From Dryocosmus kuriphilus (taxonomy: Eukaryota; Arthropoda; Insecta; Hymenoptera; Cynipidae), in assembly GCA_038277395.1 (NCBI GenBank), contig CM076197.1, forward strand, positions 106,232,442 to 106,296,441: a stretch of 64,000 nucleotides of DNA, in the 5' to 3' direction. Each line of letters starts with the position of its first letter. The first letter of the stretch is position 1. Made by a program: the position numbers and the translations under genes. Positions 34,005-44,911 of this stretch are shown in pieces. Below the pieces are notes generated by a model, which was not told the origin of the DNA, did no database searches, and was given only the letters and a program-made list of their open reading frames with translations.

Positions 34005-34409
34005 TATGTATTATGTATTTTAAAGAGACACTTTGCAAAAAGATTATAAAAAAATATAATAAAAAAATTATTAAAAAATTATTTTAAAAAAAATATCTGT
34101 AAAAATATCTGTGTTAAAATACGATAATGGAAAAGTGTTTAAATGAGGGGAAGTAGAGAAAGAGTTCCAATGGTTAGAAGGAGAAAGCAATACCAGAGTA
34201 GTACTTACAATTTATAAATGATTATGTTAGGGACTGGAGAGACACTGCAACTGCATTCGCGGCAAGACAGCACTTTTTTCTTTTTATCGAATTTCCCATT
34301 TTGCACAATGCAACCATATTCTATGTGAAAAACATTAAAAGTACAAAAATAATTGTATGCAACAAGTGGGGTTATGACAGATTTGACAGGTCTCGACACT
34401 GGTCGCGCT
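34005..34409. other. Unassigned sequence within the DIRS-like element
   Basis: AT-rich with an A/T run near 34040-34100, then 34200-34409 of unknown origin. No pol remnant is visible, so it is probably another insertion that came with the loss of the RT region. Confidence 0.35.
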
Positions 34410-34512
34410 GGTAGGTATTCACTTGTCCGAAATTTCATTTTCCCTAAAACTCATTTTGCCGAAAAAATCACTAGATTGACGCCTTCGAAACAATTGATAG
34501 ATGGGTTTCTGC

Positions 34513-35345
34513 CACGAAGGAATAGTAAGGAGTTCGAACAATGCGTTGGGAAGCGTTCAGAAATGTCAACAGAAACTGCTCCTAAACGCCAGCCTTGCTT
34601 CGTGGAATTAATGTTCGATTGGTCACGCATGCGCAGTACATATCTCTCTGTCTTTTTTTCTCTCGTGAAGTGTGCGAGTGAAAGGTCCGAGCGGTCCAAG
34701 TATCTGTTTTTTTAAATTTGAAAGTCTGATTATAGGTTATATTATTGTAGCGGTTTTTATGTAGAGTTTTATTTATCGAAATAAATTAAGTGCAATAAGA
34801 TAATGACGTGCTGTGTGCCATATTGTGATACAGCGTACAGAAACAAAAAGTCCAAAGGCCTAACATTATTCACACCCAATACGGTATGAAAATCTTCCTT
34901 TTGTACATGCTAATATGAAAATTTATTATGTGTCAATATTATAGTGTCAGAATATATGTATTATATTTAAGTATATTCTGTATATTTTGTAAGGAATTGA
35001 AAATATCTTTGAAAATCAATTATTTTTCATGAAATTGCTGTGTGTATATACTTACTACGAAAGTTTTGAGCGCTATATTTGTATTTTTATAAGAAAATAG
35101 AAAAGGCAATAAACCATTTCTCGACTCTTTATAAATTATAACCTCACTTTTAAAAATCTGACGCCTCTGCACCTCGGATCACTCACTCACTCGCACATTT
35201 CACGAGAGAAAAGAAGACAGAGAGATATGTACTGCGCATGCGTGACCAATCGAACATTCATTCCACGAAGCAAGGCTGGCGTTTAGGAGCAGTTTCTGTT
35301 GACATTTCCGAAAAGCAAGTTCGATCTCCTTACTATTCCTTCGTG
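34513..35345. mobile_element. P-like non-autonomous element with THAP exon
   Basis: Starts CACGAAGGAATAGTAAGGAG and ends with its inverse; the arms of about 180 bp match almost throughout (CCAGCCTTGCTTCGTGGAAT, GCGCATGCGTGACCAATCG). A perfect 8-bp duplication GTTTCTGC flanks it (34505-34512 and 35346-35353). Terminal CA, 8-bp duplication and an internal THAP exon together indicate the P superfamily. Confidence 0.88.
34803..34887 (+). pseudogene. THAP-domain first exon, third lineage
   Basis: ATG at 34803 reads MTCCVPYCDTAYRNKK then SKGLTLFTPNT and meets GTATGA, a plausible donor. The C-x4-C pair and the L-F-T-P core are intact for the first third of a THAP domain. No continuation is found in the remaining 250 bp of interior, so the transposase has been lost. 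Confidence 0.65.
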
Positions 35346-35578
35346 GTTTCTGCTTACCAATTTTGGATAGATCTGTAACTCAAATTGACTTTTGGTGGCG
35401 TTTCGTGAAAATTCTTTATTTTTTTTTATAAAACTCGAATTTTTTTATTGTAATTTTCCATTTGGAGTGATCATGGCAATATGCCATGAATTCACAAGCG
35501 GGATTCCCTCTATCATTTATGTCTACATCGCCCGTAAATCTAGTGATTTTTTCGCCAAAATGAGTTTTAGGAGGCTCC

Positions 35579-36090
35579 ACTTTCTTTAGAATCTTCTGAG
35601 CCTTTTCATCGAACCTTGCCATCAGAAATGTTTTTCTCGCTTGTATCAGAGAGAAAGAGAACTCGCATAGGAGTTTTACTGAGTTTGAGAGATTCCTTAG
35701 GATCTCCTCTCTATCCAGAGGTGTCTCCGCATCGTTTAAAATGCTACTTAGCACATATGAAGTTGCAGACAAGGCTGCACCAGCTAGATTTTGATATTCT
35801 CTGAAATGATTATCTCTAGCTAATACCCTAGGTTGGAGGTCAACTGCTATTTCCTCGTTTAGGGCCGGCGCCTCTAAGTTGATTTGGCCTTTCATTGGAA
35901 TCGCGGCAAGCATTTTTTCTTTTTCTTCCTGCTTGTCTATGCCGCTTTTAATCCAAGATCCGATACGATTAGCCACGTCCTCTCTGAGGAGAATTTCCTC
36001 GGGGCTCTGCATTGGATTTTCACCTAAAAAGAGATCCACTTCGTCCTGCACCTCCTGGCTCTATTCTAACTCTTCACCTTCTTCCTCCAT
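35579..36090 (-). pseudogene. DIRS gag-like protein
   Basis: From an ATG near 36090 (MEEEGEELE) a nonsense codon follows at once, then about 155 open codons: EVDLFLGENPM, NRIGSWIKSGIDKQEEKEKM, QINLEAPALNEEIAVDLQP, and a helical stretch DNHFREYQNLAGAALSA. The P-A-L-N-E-E-I motif and the following helices resemble DIRS gag proteins. The frame runs from gag at ILKKVEPP straight into the inserted MITE at 35568, so the C-terminal residues read there are not gag. Family assignment is from memory of the motif pattern. Confidence 0.6.
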
Positions 36091-36710
36091 GTTGGAATTT
36101 TCTTTCTACTGATCCATTATTTCTTTAATGGAACAGACTCTTTAACAAGGAGAGTTCTACGGGTATATAAGTTTCGTCTCCGACTTGAGATTGAAGCTCA
36201 AAACATTTATTTGGCCCATGTCATCAATTCTCGATTGAAGATCAGCCACCTTTATTTTATTTTTAATCCCTCTACGACTCAAAGTCGTAGCTCAGAAAGT
36301 TTCTTTAGCGCATGCCTTCAATTCTAGATTGAAGTTTGGCCATTTTGGCGAGAGCCCTGATACAAGAATCTTAGCCTCATGTGGTGATGGTATCTGAAAC
36401 AGACTGAAAACGAAAACTTACCCTCACGGTCCACAACTTCATTATCATTATCCCCGCGAAAGTCCGATTCATCTCCTCCTCCAAGAATTGTAATTTTCTT
36501 TCCATAGCTGATCTTGCGTCCATCTTAACCTGAGGTCCTCACCAACACCAAGAAACTAATGAAGATGTAGGGAAATGGAGGAATGGGTAGCGGGTTAGAC
36601 AGAGAGAGAAGGTCCCCTTTTTTATCTTCCCCTAAAATGTGGCGCCATCCGACAACAGGTTGCGGTACTACAAGTGAAATATCTTCGAACAAGTAGAATG
36701 AAATATAATT

Positions 36711-37193
36711 GGCTGGAGTGATACTCTGAGTTAGCACTGCAATATTCGAGCGTTCGGATATTTCTTTCTATCCCATGGAAATAATAAAAGAGGACCAAGC
36801 GCAAGCTAACTGAGAGCCCTCGCACTGAAGTGTCAGTGATTTGACGTTTCGAGTTTTGCTACCATGGTTTCCCAACCTAACCCCACTTTGGATTTATTTG
36901 AGAACACTTCAAAAGCGGGTAATTTGAATGGATATTGCATTTTATATCCAAGACGACGTGCGACGTGTCAGCAAGCAGCCATGAGCCAACTCATGAGTTG
37001 TCGTCGCCGTCGCCTGTCAGTCGCCGTGCAAGAATCTGAAATCGCTTGATGATTAAGTTGTGAGAAACAAAACTAGTTAATAAATTTTGATTAATGGATA
37101 CGATGACGAGTATCGATCGCACGTTTATGTAGTTATTCTCAATACTCCCGGTAGTTGAATTAGTGCGCGACAGAAAACAGTTCAACGTGAACA
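36711..37193 (+). promoter_or_regulatory. TM9SF2 promoter and 5' UTR region
   Basis: Less AT-rich sequence with GTCGTCGCCGTCGCC-type repeats around 37000 precedes the TM9SF2 start codon. No TATA box is obvious. Exact transcription start not determined. Confidence 0.35.
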
Positions 37194-40100
37194 ATGACGG
37201 TATGGTTGTTGTGTGTTTTGTGCGTAATTCCCAGCGCTTTGGGATTTTATTTGCCCGGATTGGCGCCTGTGAACTTTTGCAAAGCCGGCGAAACAACAAA
37301 AACATGCAAGGTATATTATTATCTTCCCAACCCTTTGCAATTTTGATCATAAATTTCTTCAATCGGCGCAATGAGATACTTGTCATTTGTAGGCTAAGTT
37401 TTTTTCATTTTTAATGTTGTTTAACGTGCAATAGATTCAGTTTTGCTTTTTCCTTCTCACTGTTATATTTTCTTGAATTTCGAGAAGTTTATTGAGTTGA
37501 CTGATGTAAATTTGACGTTGCCGTGTTTCATAACCTTATTTTGTTGGACAGAAAGATTTATTTCTTTAAATAGATATCAATAACGAGTCATTGTCATAGG
37601 AAGTCCGTTTTTAAAAAAATGTTATACGTAGGAAGCAATAATAAATCAGTAATAATAAATAAAATGAGCAATAATAAACCTAAAGGTCGAGTATTCTTTT
37701 CCGGCACATTTGGCTGGATTGTAATTTTCTCTTATTCTTGTATATTAGTTTATACTCCCTCCCTTTTACGGGTTTTGAGAGTCTTACAGAACAATTCCAA
37801 ACAAATTTTACAACTTCCTTAGTCTCTCAAAATCGCCCAGTGACCCCTAAAAGCAATATGCCCCTCGACATGAAGCATCTTCCCCGAAAGATCACTGGCC
37901 TCTTTATGAGAGGGGACCCTACAGTTTAACGTGGGTTCCGAGCCACAAGAGCCTCGGTAGAAGTACATAGAAAATTCCATTGGTACTCGGCTCAGGAATA
38001 GAACCCCGGACCTCTTGCTTAGAGGGCCGACGCGCTACCACCTGAGCCGCCGAAGCTGTTTTAATTTTCTCTTATTATATCTAGTATATTTTTTCTTGAG
38101 CCCCCCCCCCCCCATATTTCCAATCACCTTGAAAAACGAAGAGAGTATGACTTGGGGAGGGTGTGACCGAACTCACCTTCCCTCCTTATAGAAGGGTCGC
38201 CCTTGTTTATTTCAATGTTTTTTATTTTCCGGAAAGTATTCCGGAAGGGAATACACAAGGATAATTTTTTTCGAATTTAAAATCACTTTAAAAATGATTT
38301 GGTAAAATTAAACTGTATCTTTAGTCATCTCTAATGGCATTCTTAAAAATTTTTCAACATTCTGGCTATTCATACTGAAATTTTGTTATGAATAATTCCC
38401 CTTTTCAGTTTCATATTGAGCATTTTATAGCGAGTTTTATGTGTTATCTGTTATCATAATCGTAGGAGTGGAAAAGAGTAGGGGAATCTGAAGGGGAAGG
38501 AATCTGTCAAAATTGGCAACATAAAACAAAATCAACATAATACTTGTTTGCATTTATGTATTATAATCTATGCGCGTACTTAAATGTATTAATAATTGCA
38601 AGGTTTTTTCAGTCGGAGATAACTATGTATGTAAATCGGCTCAACACGGAACAAAACGCACTTCCCTACGAATACCACCAGTAAGAAATCAAAACAATTA
38701 TTTTTATTTATAATGAATATAATTGTTATAAGTAATTTCGAATTACATTCTTTAGTGCAATCGTAAGAGAATAGAAAGATTATTATTATTGTTACGAATA
38801 AGAATTGAATTTGAGTTTTTATATATGTAAAGAAATATTTCGAAACAAGAAAAATGAAATACGTGAATCTACATTATTGATACTAATTTTTAGCTTCGAC
38901 TTCTGTCCTACGGACGAAAGTTTGTCACCAGTTGAAAATTTAGGACAAGTTGTATTTGGAGAACGTATTCGTCCTTCTCCATATAAGGTAATAAAAAGAG
39001 AAAACTTTGTCCATTTATTAATGTATCTAGTTGCAGGAAAATGCATTTGTGAGTGTTTCATAATTTTTTTTAGCTCGAGTTTATGAAAAATGTCAACTGC
39101 GACAAGGCTTGTACTAAAACCTATATTGGTGGAACCGAAGAGGCGGAAAGAAAATTGCAGTTGCTTAAAAAAGGAATGGCGCTTAATTATCAACATCACT
39201 GGATTGTTGGTGAGATATTTTTCCTCAAGTCAAACATAATATACACTTGCATAGAAAGCTGTTCATGTTTAAAATCGAATTTTGTTTCTTAAAAGAACTA
39301 TTACTTAATAGTAAAATATTCTAAAGAATTTTTAGAATACCTAACTAATCAGATAAAAACATTTTTTCAGATAATATGCCAGTGACTTGGTGTTATATAC
39401 TAACAGACGAACGCCAGTATTGCAGTATTGGATTCCCAATGGGATGTTACAGCGGAGAAACTCGATCGGAAGATGGTCCTTGCGATATCAGTGTAAGTTC
39501 CACAAACAAAGACTGAAATACAACATTCTTTTCTATGAACTAATTACATTTTTTGTGTTTCAGCCTGCATACAACAAGCTAAAAACCTATTACTTGTTTA
39601 ATCATGTTGATCTAACGATTACTTATCACAGCGGTGCCAAGGAAGAATGGGGTTCAGGTTTCAAAGAAAACGGCGGACGAATAATATGTAAGAACATCTG
39701 AGCTTCGAAGAAAAAGTAAACTTCTCAAATCAGATTAATTTATCGTAAATTTTATAATCGATTTCAGCCGTTAAGGTGTTTCCTCGCAGTATTAAGCATC
39801 CGGACAGTGGGTTGGATTGCAACAGCAAAACTCCGTTGGAAATCCCAGCTGAAAATTTAGCACCGGGACAAAAGTTAGATGTGACTTATTCGTACACTGT
39901 AAAATTCCAGGTAAGTAATTATTCATTACAATCTGACTATTAATAATTGTGTTTCTAAATTTGTCAGGAATATAAATTTTTAATATTTCATTTTTTTTCA
40001 GGAAAACAACACTATTAAATGGTCGTCTAGATGGGACTATATTTTGGAATCGATGCCGCACACGAACATCCAGTGGTTCAGTATTTTGAATTCACTTGTG

Positions 40101-41977
40101 ATCGTTCTGTTTCTATCGGGAATGGTAGCAATGATTATGCTTCGGACGTTACACAAAGACATTGCTCGCTACAATCAGGTAACATACTTATCTTTTGTCT
40201 ATTCTCAGTTACTATTTTACTATTCTTAATTTACTTGCTCTTTATTACCTTTTCATTTCAAAATTAGTGATTTATTTATTTTTTTGCTTTGATTCATGAC
40301 ACTGAGTGGTTTGTAGAAAACTTGTAGTGATTTTTACACCTTGACGTTGCAACAAAACAGGTATACTTCCAGATAGAATCAGGAGAAGACGCCCAGGAAG
40401 AATTTGGATGGAAATTGGTCCATGGAGATGTGTTTCGTCCTCCTCGCAAAGGAATGCTTCTTTCTGTGTTCTTGGGCTCGGGAATTCAAGTTTTTTTCAT
40501 GACCCTTGTAACGCTAGGTAATTTTATAATTGTGAAATTGTCTTTATTTTAATTTCCTTAAACTGATATTAAGGATTGCAAACAAGTTTTAATAACATCT
40601 TTGCAGCCTTTGCTTGCCTCGGGTTTCTCTCCCCTGCAAATAGAGGGGCATTGATGACATGTGCAATGGTCTTGTACGTTTGCTTGGGAACTACCGCTGG
40701 TTACGTTTCTGCTAGAATGTACAAAAGTTTTGGCGGTGAAAAATGGAAGTCAAACGTACTCCTTACTGCAATGCTTAGTCCAGGGTATGTAAATAAAAAT
40801 ATTTTAAGAAAGGTATACATTAGTTATTTTGTAATTCTTGCTTGAAGTGTATTGAGTTTATCAATATTTCAGGGTTGTCTTCTGTTTATTCTTTGTGATG
40901 AACCTCATCTTTTGGGCGAAAGGAAGTTCAGCTGCTGTTCCTTTCAGTACACTCATAGCTCTATTAGCGCTCTGGTTCGGAATTTCGGTTCCATTGACGT
41001 TTATTGGAGCTTACTTTGGATTCAGGAAACGGGTACGTAATGACGATTTTAAAAAAATTTTGCATTACAAACTATATATCATAAATGACATTTTGTTATA
41101 TAAAAATTACAACTTTTTATAGTTTTGCAGTTTCTAGCTTTCTCTAAATTGAACAAATTTCATTTTTTAGCCACTAGAACATCCAGTAAGGACCAACCAA
41201 ATCCCAAGGCAAATTCCGGAACAGAGCTTTTATACGCAAGCAATTCCAGGAGTTATAATGGGAGGCGTGTTGCCCTTTGGATGTATTTTCATTCAATTAT
41301 TCTTCATTCTCAACTCTCTTTGGTACGTATAATGTTCAGTAATTAATAATGTATACAAGATCTTTAGTATTTAAAGTTTAATTTTTTGTTTAAAGTTCCA
41401 TCGGCGCATTAGCTTAATTTTACAATATTCCAATTTTAAACATTTTTTCAGGTCAAGTCAAATGTACTACATGTTCGGTTTCCTTTTTCTGGTATTTTTG
41501 ATTCTGATCATTACTTGTTCGGAAACGACGATCCTTCTTTGTTATTTTCACCTTTGTGCAGAAGTAAGTAAATTCTATCTTTTCTTAGTTAATACTAACA
41601 TTAATATGAAAAATAATACTTTAAAAAAAAATTTCTGTAGGATTATCACTGGTGGTGGCGCAGTTTTCTAACGTCCGGGTTCACGGCGTTCTACCTTCTA
41701 GTTTACTGCATTCATTACTTTATGACTAAACTAAACATTGAAGACGCGACATCAACTTTCCTTTATTTTGGATACACGCTCATCATCGTTTTCTTATTTT
41801 TCCTATTGACGGGTAAGCTGAGTAAACTTGATTTTCAAAAATTTAAATGATATATCCAATTAAATCAAATCGGTGGAAATCCTATATGTAGTCTTTTTCT
41901 AAATTTCAGGATCGATGGGATTCTTCGCGTGTTTCTGGTTCGTGAGAAAGATATACAGTGTGGTGAAAGTTGACTAA
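37194..41977 (+). CDS. TM9SF2: Transmembrane 9 superfamily member 2 (nonaspanin)
   Basis: Fifteen exons (37194-37310, 38613-38680, 38894-38987, 39074-39209, 39371-39492, 39564-39687, 39768-39910, 40002-40178, 40373-40517, 40607-40784, 40873-41032, 41171-41322, 41452-41563, 41641-41812, 41910-41977) join in phase to 655 residues; vertebrate TM9SF2 has 663. A signal peptide (1-16) precedes GFYLPGLAPVNFC, then a luminal domain (ENLGQVVFGERI, LNYQHHWIVDNMPVTWCY), then nine membrane helices from about residue 290 (SLVIVLFLSGMVAMIML, DAQEEFGWKLVHGD, FLSPANRGALMT, VPLTFIGAYFGF, GGVLPFGCIFIQLF, CSETTILLCYFHLCAED). The C-terminus ends KVD, the K-x-D/E Golgi-retention motif of this family. Nonaspanins act in the Golgi/endosomal system in membrane-protein sorting and glycosylation. 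Intron 1 (1.3 kb) contains a SINE. All splice sites look normal. Confidence 0.97.
37737..38061 (-). mobile_element. Full-length tRNA-derived SINE in TM9SF2 intron 1
   Basis: A 15-bp perfect target-site duplication, TAATTTTCTCTTATT, lies at 37722-37736 and 38062-38076. Between them, on the minus strand, are a tRNA-like head (A box GGCTCAGGTGGTAGCGCG, B box GGGTTCTATTCC), the shared family body, and a tail ending GTATAAACTAATATACAAG. At 325 bp this copy defines the family length. It lies antisense to TM9SF2. Confidence 0.92.
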
Positions 41978-43191
41978 GAGAAGATTATCAATCGAAAGTG
42001 AAATTAACAGAACTATATATGTGCACTCAACTGAGAAATAGTCGAATTTCGAATTGGCTGGTGTTCCGAACGTGAGAACTTTTCAAGTCCTTCAAAAGAC
42101 TTAGGATCGGATCATAGAAAGGGTACAATTACATCATTTTCATTTTTACAATTAATTAACTAGGATTATATATGTAAAGCTGTATCGTACGTATAATGCG
42201 TGGCACGTAACTTTAAAAGTATTATTACAATTTTTTCTTATTAATATTTCATTTATTGAACAGAAACTTTTACGAAACATCTTTGCGCACTTTCTTTTTT
42301 TTTTTTTTTTGATTGTTTAACATACCTGTTTTTGTCGTTCTTTCAAAGTGCCTGTAATTTTTAAATCCATACATCAACTACTCGAGTTGTTAGATTTACT
42401 GCATAATCTTTTTTTAGATGTTGTGGATTGTTTTGTAGAGTGCTGTGTGATTGTATCGGTGATGTAAATAAAGGACGAAATACGAAACAGATGGTATTTT
42501 CGTGCAGAAACGTTTTCTTGATCCGAAAATGACTTGAGCTCGATCATATTCTTTGCGCGTTGCACAAATATATTCACAAATATTTTCGGTGCACCTATAC
42601 ACTTGGTACTTGGCAGTTAAAAAAATTAAAATCTACACGTGAACGAAAAATATTTGTTACTCAGCAGCATTAATTGAAGTAATAATCGAAGGCTTGGAGG
42701 TTTTTTTTAAAAGTAAAATTGCAGTTCAATGTCATGAGAATAAAGTGTCGAAAGTAATATTGAATTGTACCAGTGACTTATTATACTCTGTGTTTTTTTA
42801 ACAACCACCGTACAAAGAAAGAAATAGATGGTGGACATAAGTTGCAAGAGACTGACGCGGCTGTACACACACTGTAATTTTTCGATTTTGTAAAATAAAG
42901 CGGATGCGATAATATCAGTAAAGATGAGTTATTACTAATAAAATCGAAAAAAAATATCGTCTAAGTTTCAAGTGATTGTAGATATAGAAGATAGGTTTTG
43001 CATTTAAATAATGAGAATGTCCATATTTCCCTAAAATATAAAATAAATCCACGTGGACGGCCCCTAACTAAATTTATCTTAAAAATTAAGTTTTTTAACA
43101 GACTTTAAACTGATCTCCAGGAAAATATTGATTGATTTTGTACACGAAAACTAATTGTAATAAATACAAGCTTAATATAGCGACATATATA
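41978..43191 (+). other. TM9SF2 3' UTR and intergenic
   Basis: Several AATAAA signals (for example 42739-42744 and near 42893) suggest a long 3' UTR. No other gene is seen. Confidence 0.45.
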
Positions 43192-43790
43192 TTATGTAGC
43201 CTTGCGAACTCGGAAGTTCATTGCCTCAGCTACCCAGAACCGCCACGCATCTCTATCCTGTGCATCTTCCATCCAGTTTAAATAATCATGTCCTAGCTCT
43301 TTTAGATCATCCCTTACGTTTTTCTCCCATCTGTTTCTCGGTCTGCCTAGAGGTCTCTTACTAATCGGTTTCCCTTTCAAAACTTGCGCCACTGTCCTTT
43401 CGTTGCCCATTCTTGCAGCATGTCCCGCCCAGCTTAATTTCCGCGCTTTCATTACTCTATTAATATTTACTGACCCGTAGAGTGCATGCAGCTCATCATT
43501 ATGCAGTTTTCTCCATTCACCAGTCTGTTCGTCCATTTTGGGACCATAGATTTTTCGAAGTACTTTATTTTCGAATACTCTAAACCTGTTCTCTCCTTTC
43601 GTCAGTGCCCACGTTTCGCACCCGTACATGACGATCGGCATTATTATCGTTTTGTAAATTCTTACTTTGATGTTTTCTAGATAGCGATCGCGATTTTAGT
43701 AATGTATTTGCTGCATAGTAGCACCGATTGCCAGCGTGCAGCCGCCTGTTGATTTCCGCTTTAATGTTACTGTCACTAGTTATAATAGCG
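43192..43790 (-). pseudogene. Non-LTR retrotransposon (LINE) reverse-transcriptase C-terminus
   Basis: 149 open codons read IVMYGCETWALTKG, HNDELHALYGSVNI, RKLSWAGHAARM, RPLGRPRNRWEKNVRDDL, DRDAWRFWV. This is the conserved RT thumb and tail region of jockey/RTE-like LINEs. Upstream in another frame EINRRLHAGNRCYYA extends the match to about 43790, with a frameshift near 43675. Everything 5' of that is missing, the usual 5' truncation of LINE copies. Confidence 0.88.
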
Positions 43791-44884
43791 ACATGGAGAG
43801 AAAAATTTAAGCATTTTCGCGACAGTCGCGGAAGTTCACACTAAAATAGTATGGGTCTCTTCCAATCTCAGCAACACTCATATTCAAACCGCATGGGTCT
43901 CAGCTGCTACACAATTATTAGAGGCATTAATGCTGTTGTACATAAAATTTTTTCTCCGTGTAGAGAAATAAAAAAGCTCTTATGTTAAACTGAGACTGGA
44001 AGATTTTGTGTCTTAGGACTTGTGGAAATAATGGGACGACATGCAGCAATTGGAAATTATTATGGAGGGTTGAGTTTATTGCTTGCAAATTTTACATTTT
44101 CTTTCCCCATAAGTAGATATGGATATTTACACTTGCCTTTGATGTGCAGTAGAATGTAAATCTGCTCGATGATTGCTAATAATATTATCGAAAGTCGTTG
44201 TTACATTGTTACATGAAATTTATCAACTTTTACTGTCTATTAATTTCTATAACTCTTTGCTCACTGCAACGACACTCCACATAATTCATTTTGGAAATTT
44301 GTATATATAATATACGATACATTTCCATGTTGCGCGCACTGTTAGGAAGGAACGAGAATTAATCATTGTAATCTGGTGGTGTTTTTTTTTATCCTCGATC
44401 ACGATCCTCTGTAGATGATGCACACTCGTTACCAAAACAAATGTCAGAATTGCATTCGCCTTGTGCCGAATAGTAATTTTCGCTGACCTGTAAGAAGTAT
44501 AGTTTAATGCTGAAAAGTAGAGGACGCAAGCCGAACTAGTAGTCTCGGCAAGCTGAGGGCTTACTTTTAAAGTTGACGAAAAAAAAAGTAAAACAAAAGA
44601 AAATAAAATGCAGCCAATAAGAGGGTAAAACTGCAAGAAAAAACATTCTGCTTGGAAATTTCAAGTAACACGTTAAGAGTGATAAAAACGCAATAAATTA
44701 TTTTCGCAACTATTTTCGAAATAATGGCATGTAATGCGAAATACGGCAATAGTTGGTTGACCCGCGTTAGAATTCTTAATCAATTTAAGTGACAACGTCA
44801 CAGTAGATACATAACGTTGCAAAAAATCTGTCTTCATAAAATCGATCTGCAGAATGAAAAGCTACGTTTCACGCGAATTCCAGG
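43791..44884. other. Intergenic, no gene seen
   Basis: Convergent gap between the LINE fragment and the 3' end of Acinus. A repeated GGGTCTC block occurs at 43853 and 43890, and GAGACTGGAAGAT at 43993 partly mirrors it. The 116-codon minus frame at 44286-44636 has no family resemblance. Confidence 0.4.
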
Positions 44885-44890
44885 TTTATT
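44885..44890 (-). terminator. Polyadenylation signal of Acinus
   Basis: AATAAA on the minus strand, 21 nt after the stop codon, implying an unusually short 3' UTR of about 40 nt. Confidence 0.6.
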
Positions 44891-44911
44891 GAAAAATAAA
44901 AAATAAAATAT

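Larger units (their letters stand above)
34410..35568. mobile_element. MULE-like MITE, copy 2, split by a P-like element
   Basis: 34410-34512 matches the left half of 32112-32379. The right half continues at 35354 (TTACCAATTTTGGATA) after the P-like insertion. It carries about 95 bp not present in copy 1 (35400-35490), and its right arm stops at 35568, where gag sequence begins, so the last 30 bp of the terminus are deleted. Confidence 0.82.
32461..36710 (-). mobile_element. DIRS-like tyrosine-recombinase retroelement, deleted and interrupted
   Basis: Ends are inverted repeats: 32521-32655 matches 36537-36690 inverted (GATATTTCACTTGTAGTACC, GGATGGCGCCACATTTTA). On the minus strand a gag-like frame (36090-35579) precedes a tyrosine recombinase frame (34004-33372). 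Next to the distal end, 33046-33149 is complementary to both extremities joined together, the internal complementary region of DIRS-1 type elements. Reverse transcriptase, RNase H and methyltransferase are missing, and two other elements occupy the gap. No target-site duplication is seen, as expected for recombinase-mediated insertion. Confidence 0.82.

Noticed and set aside
34353..34715. 120-codon plus-strand frame
   Set aside because: It crosses the junction of the MULE-like MITE and the P-like arm, so it is a fusion of two non-coding elements.
35416..35578. C-terminal 50 codons of the gag-like frame
   Set aside because: This part is read through inserted MITE sequence, not gag; the apparent protein end is accidental.
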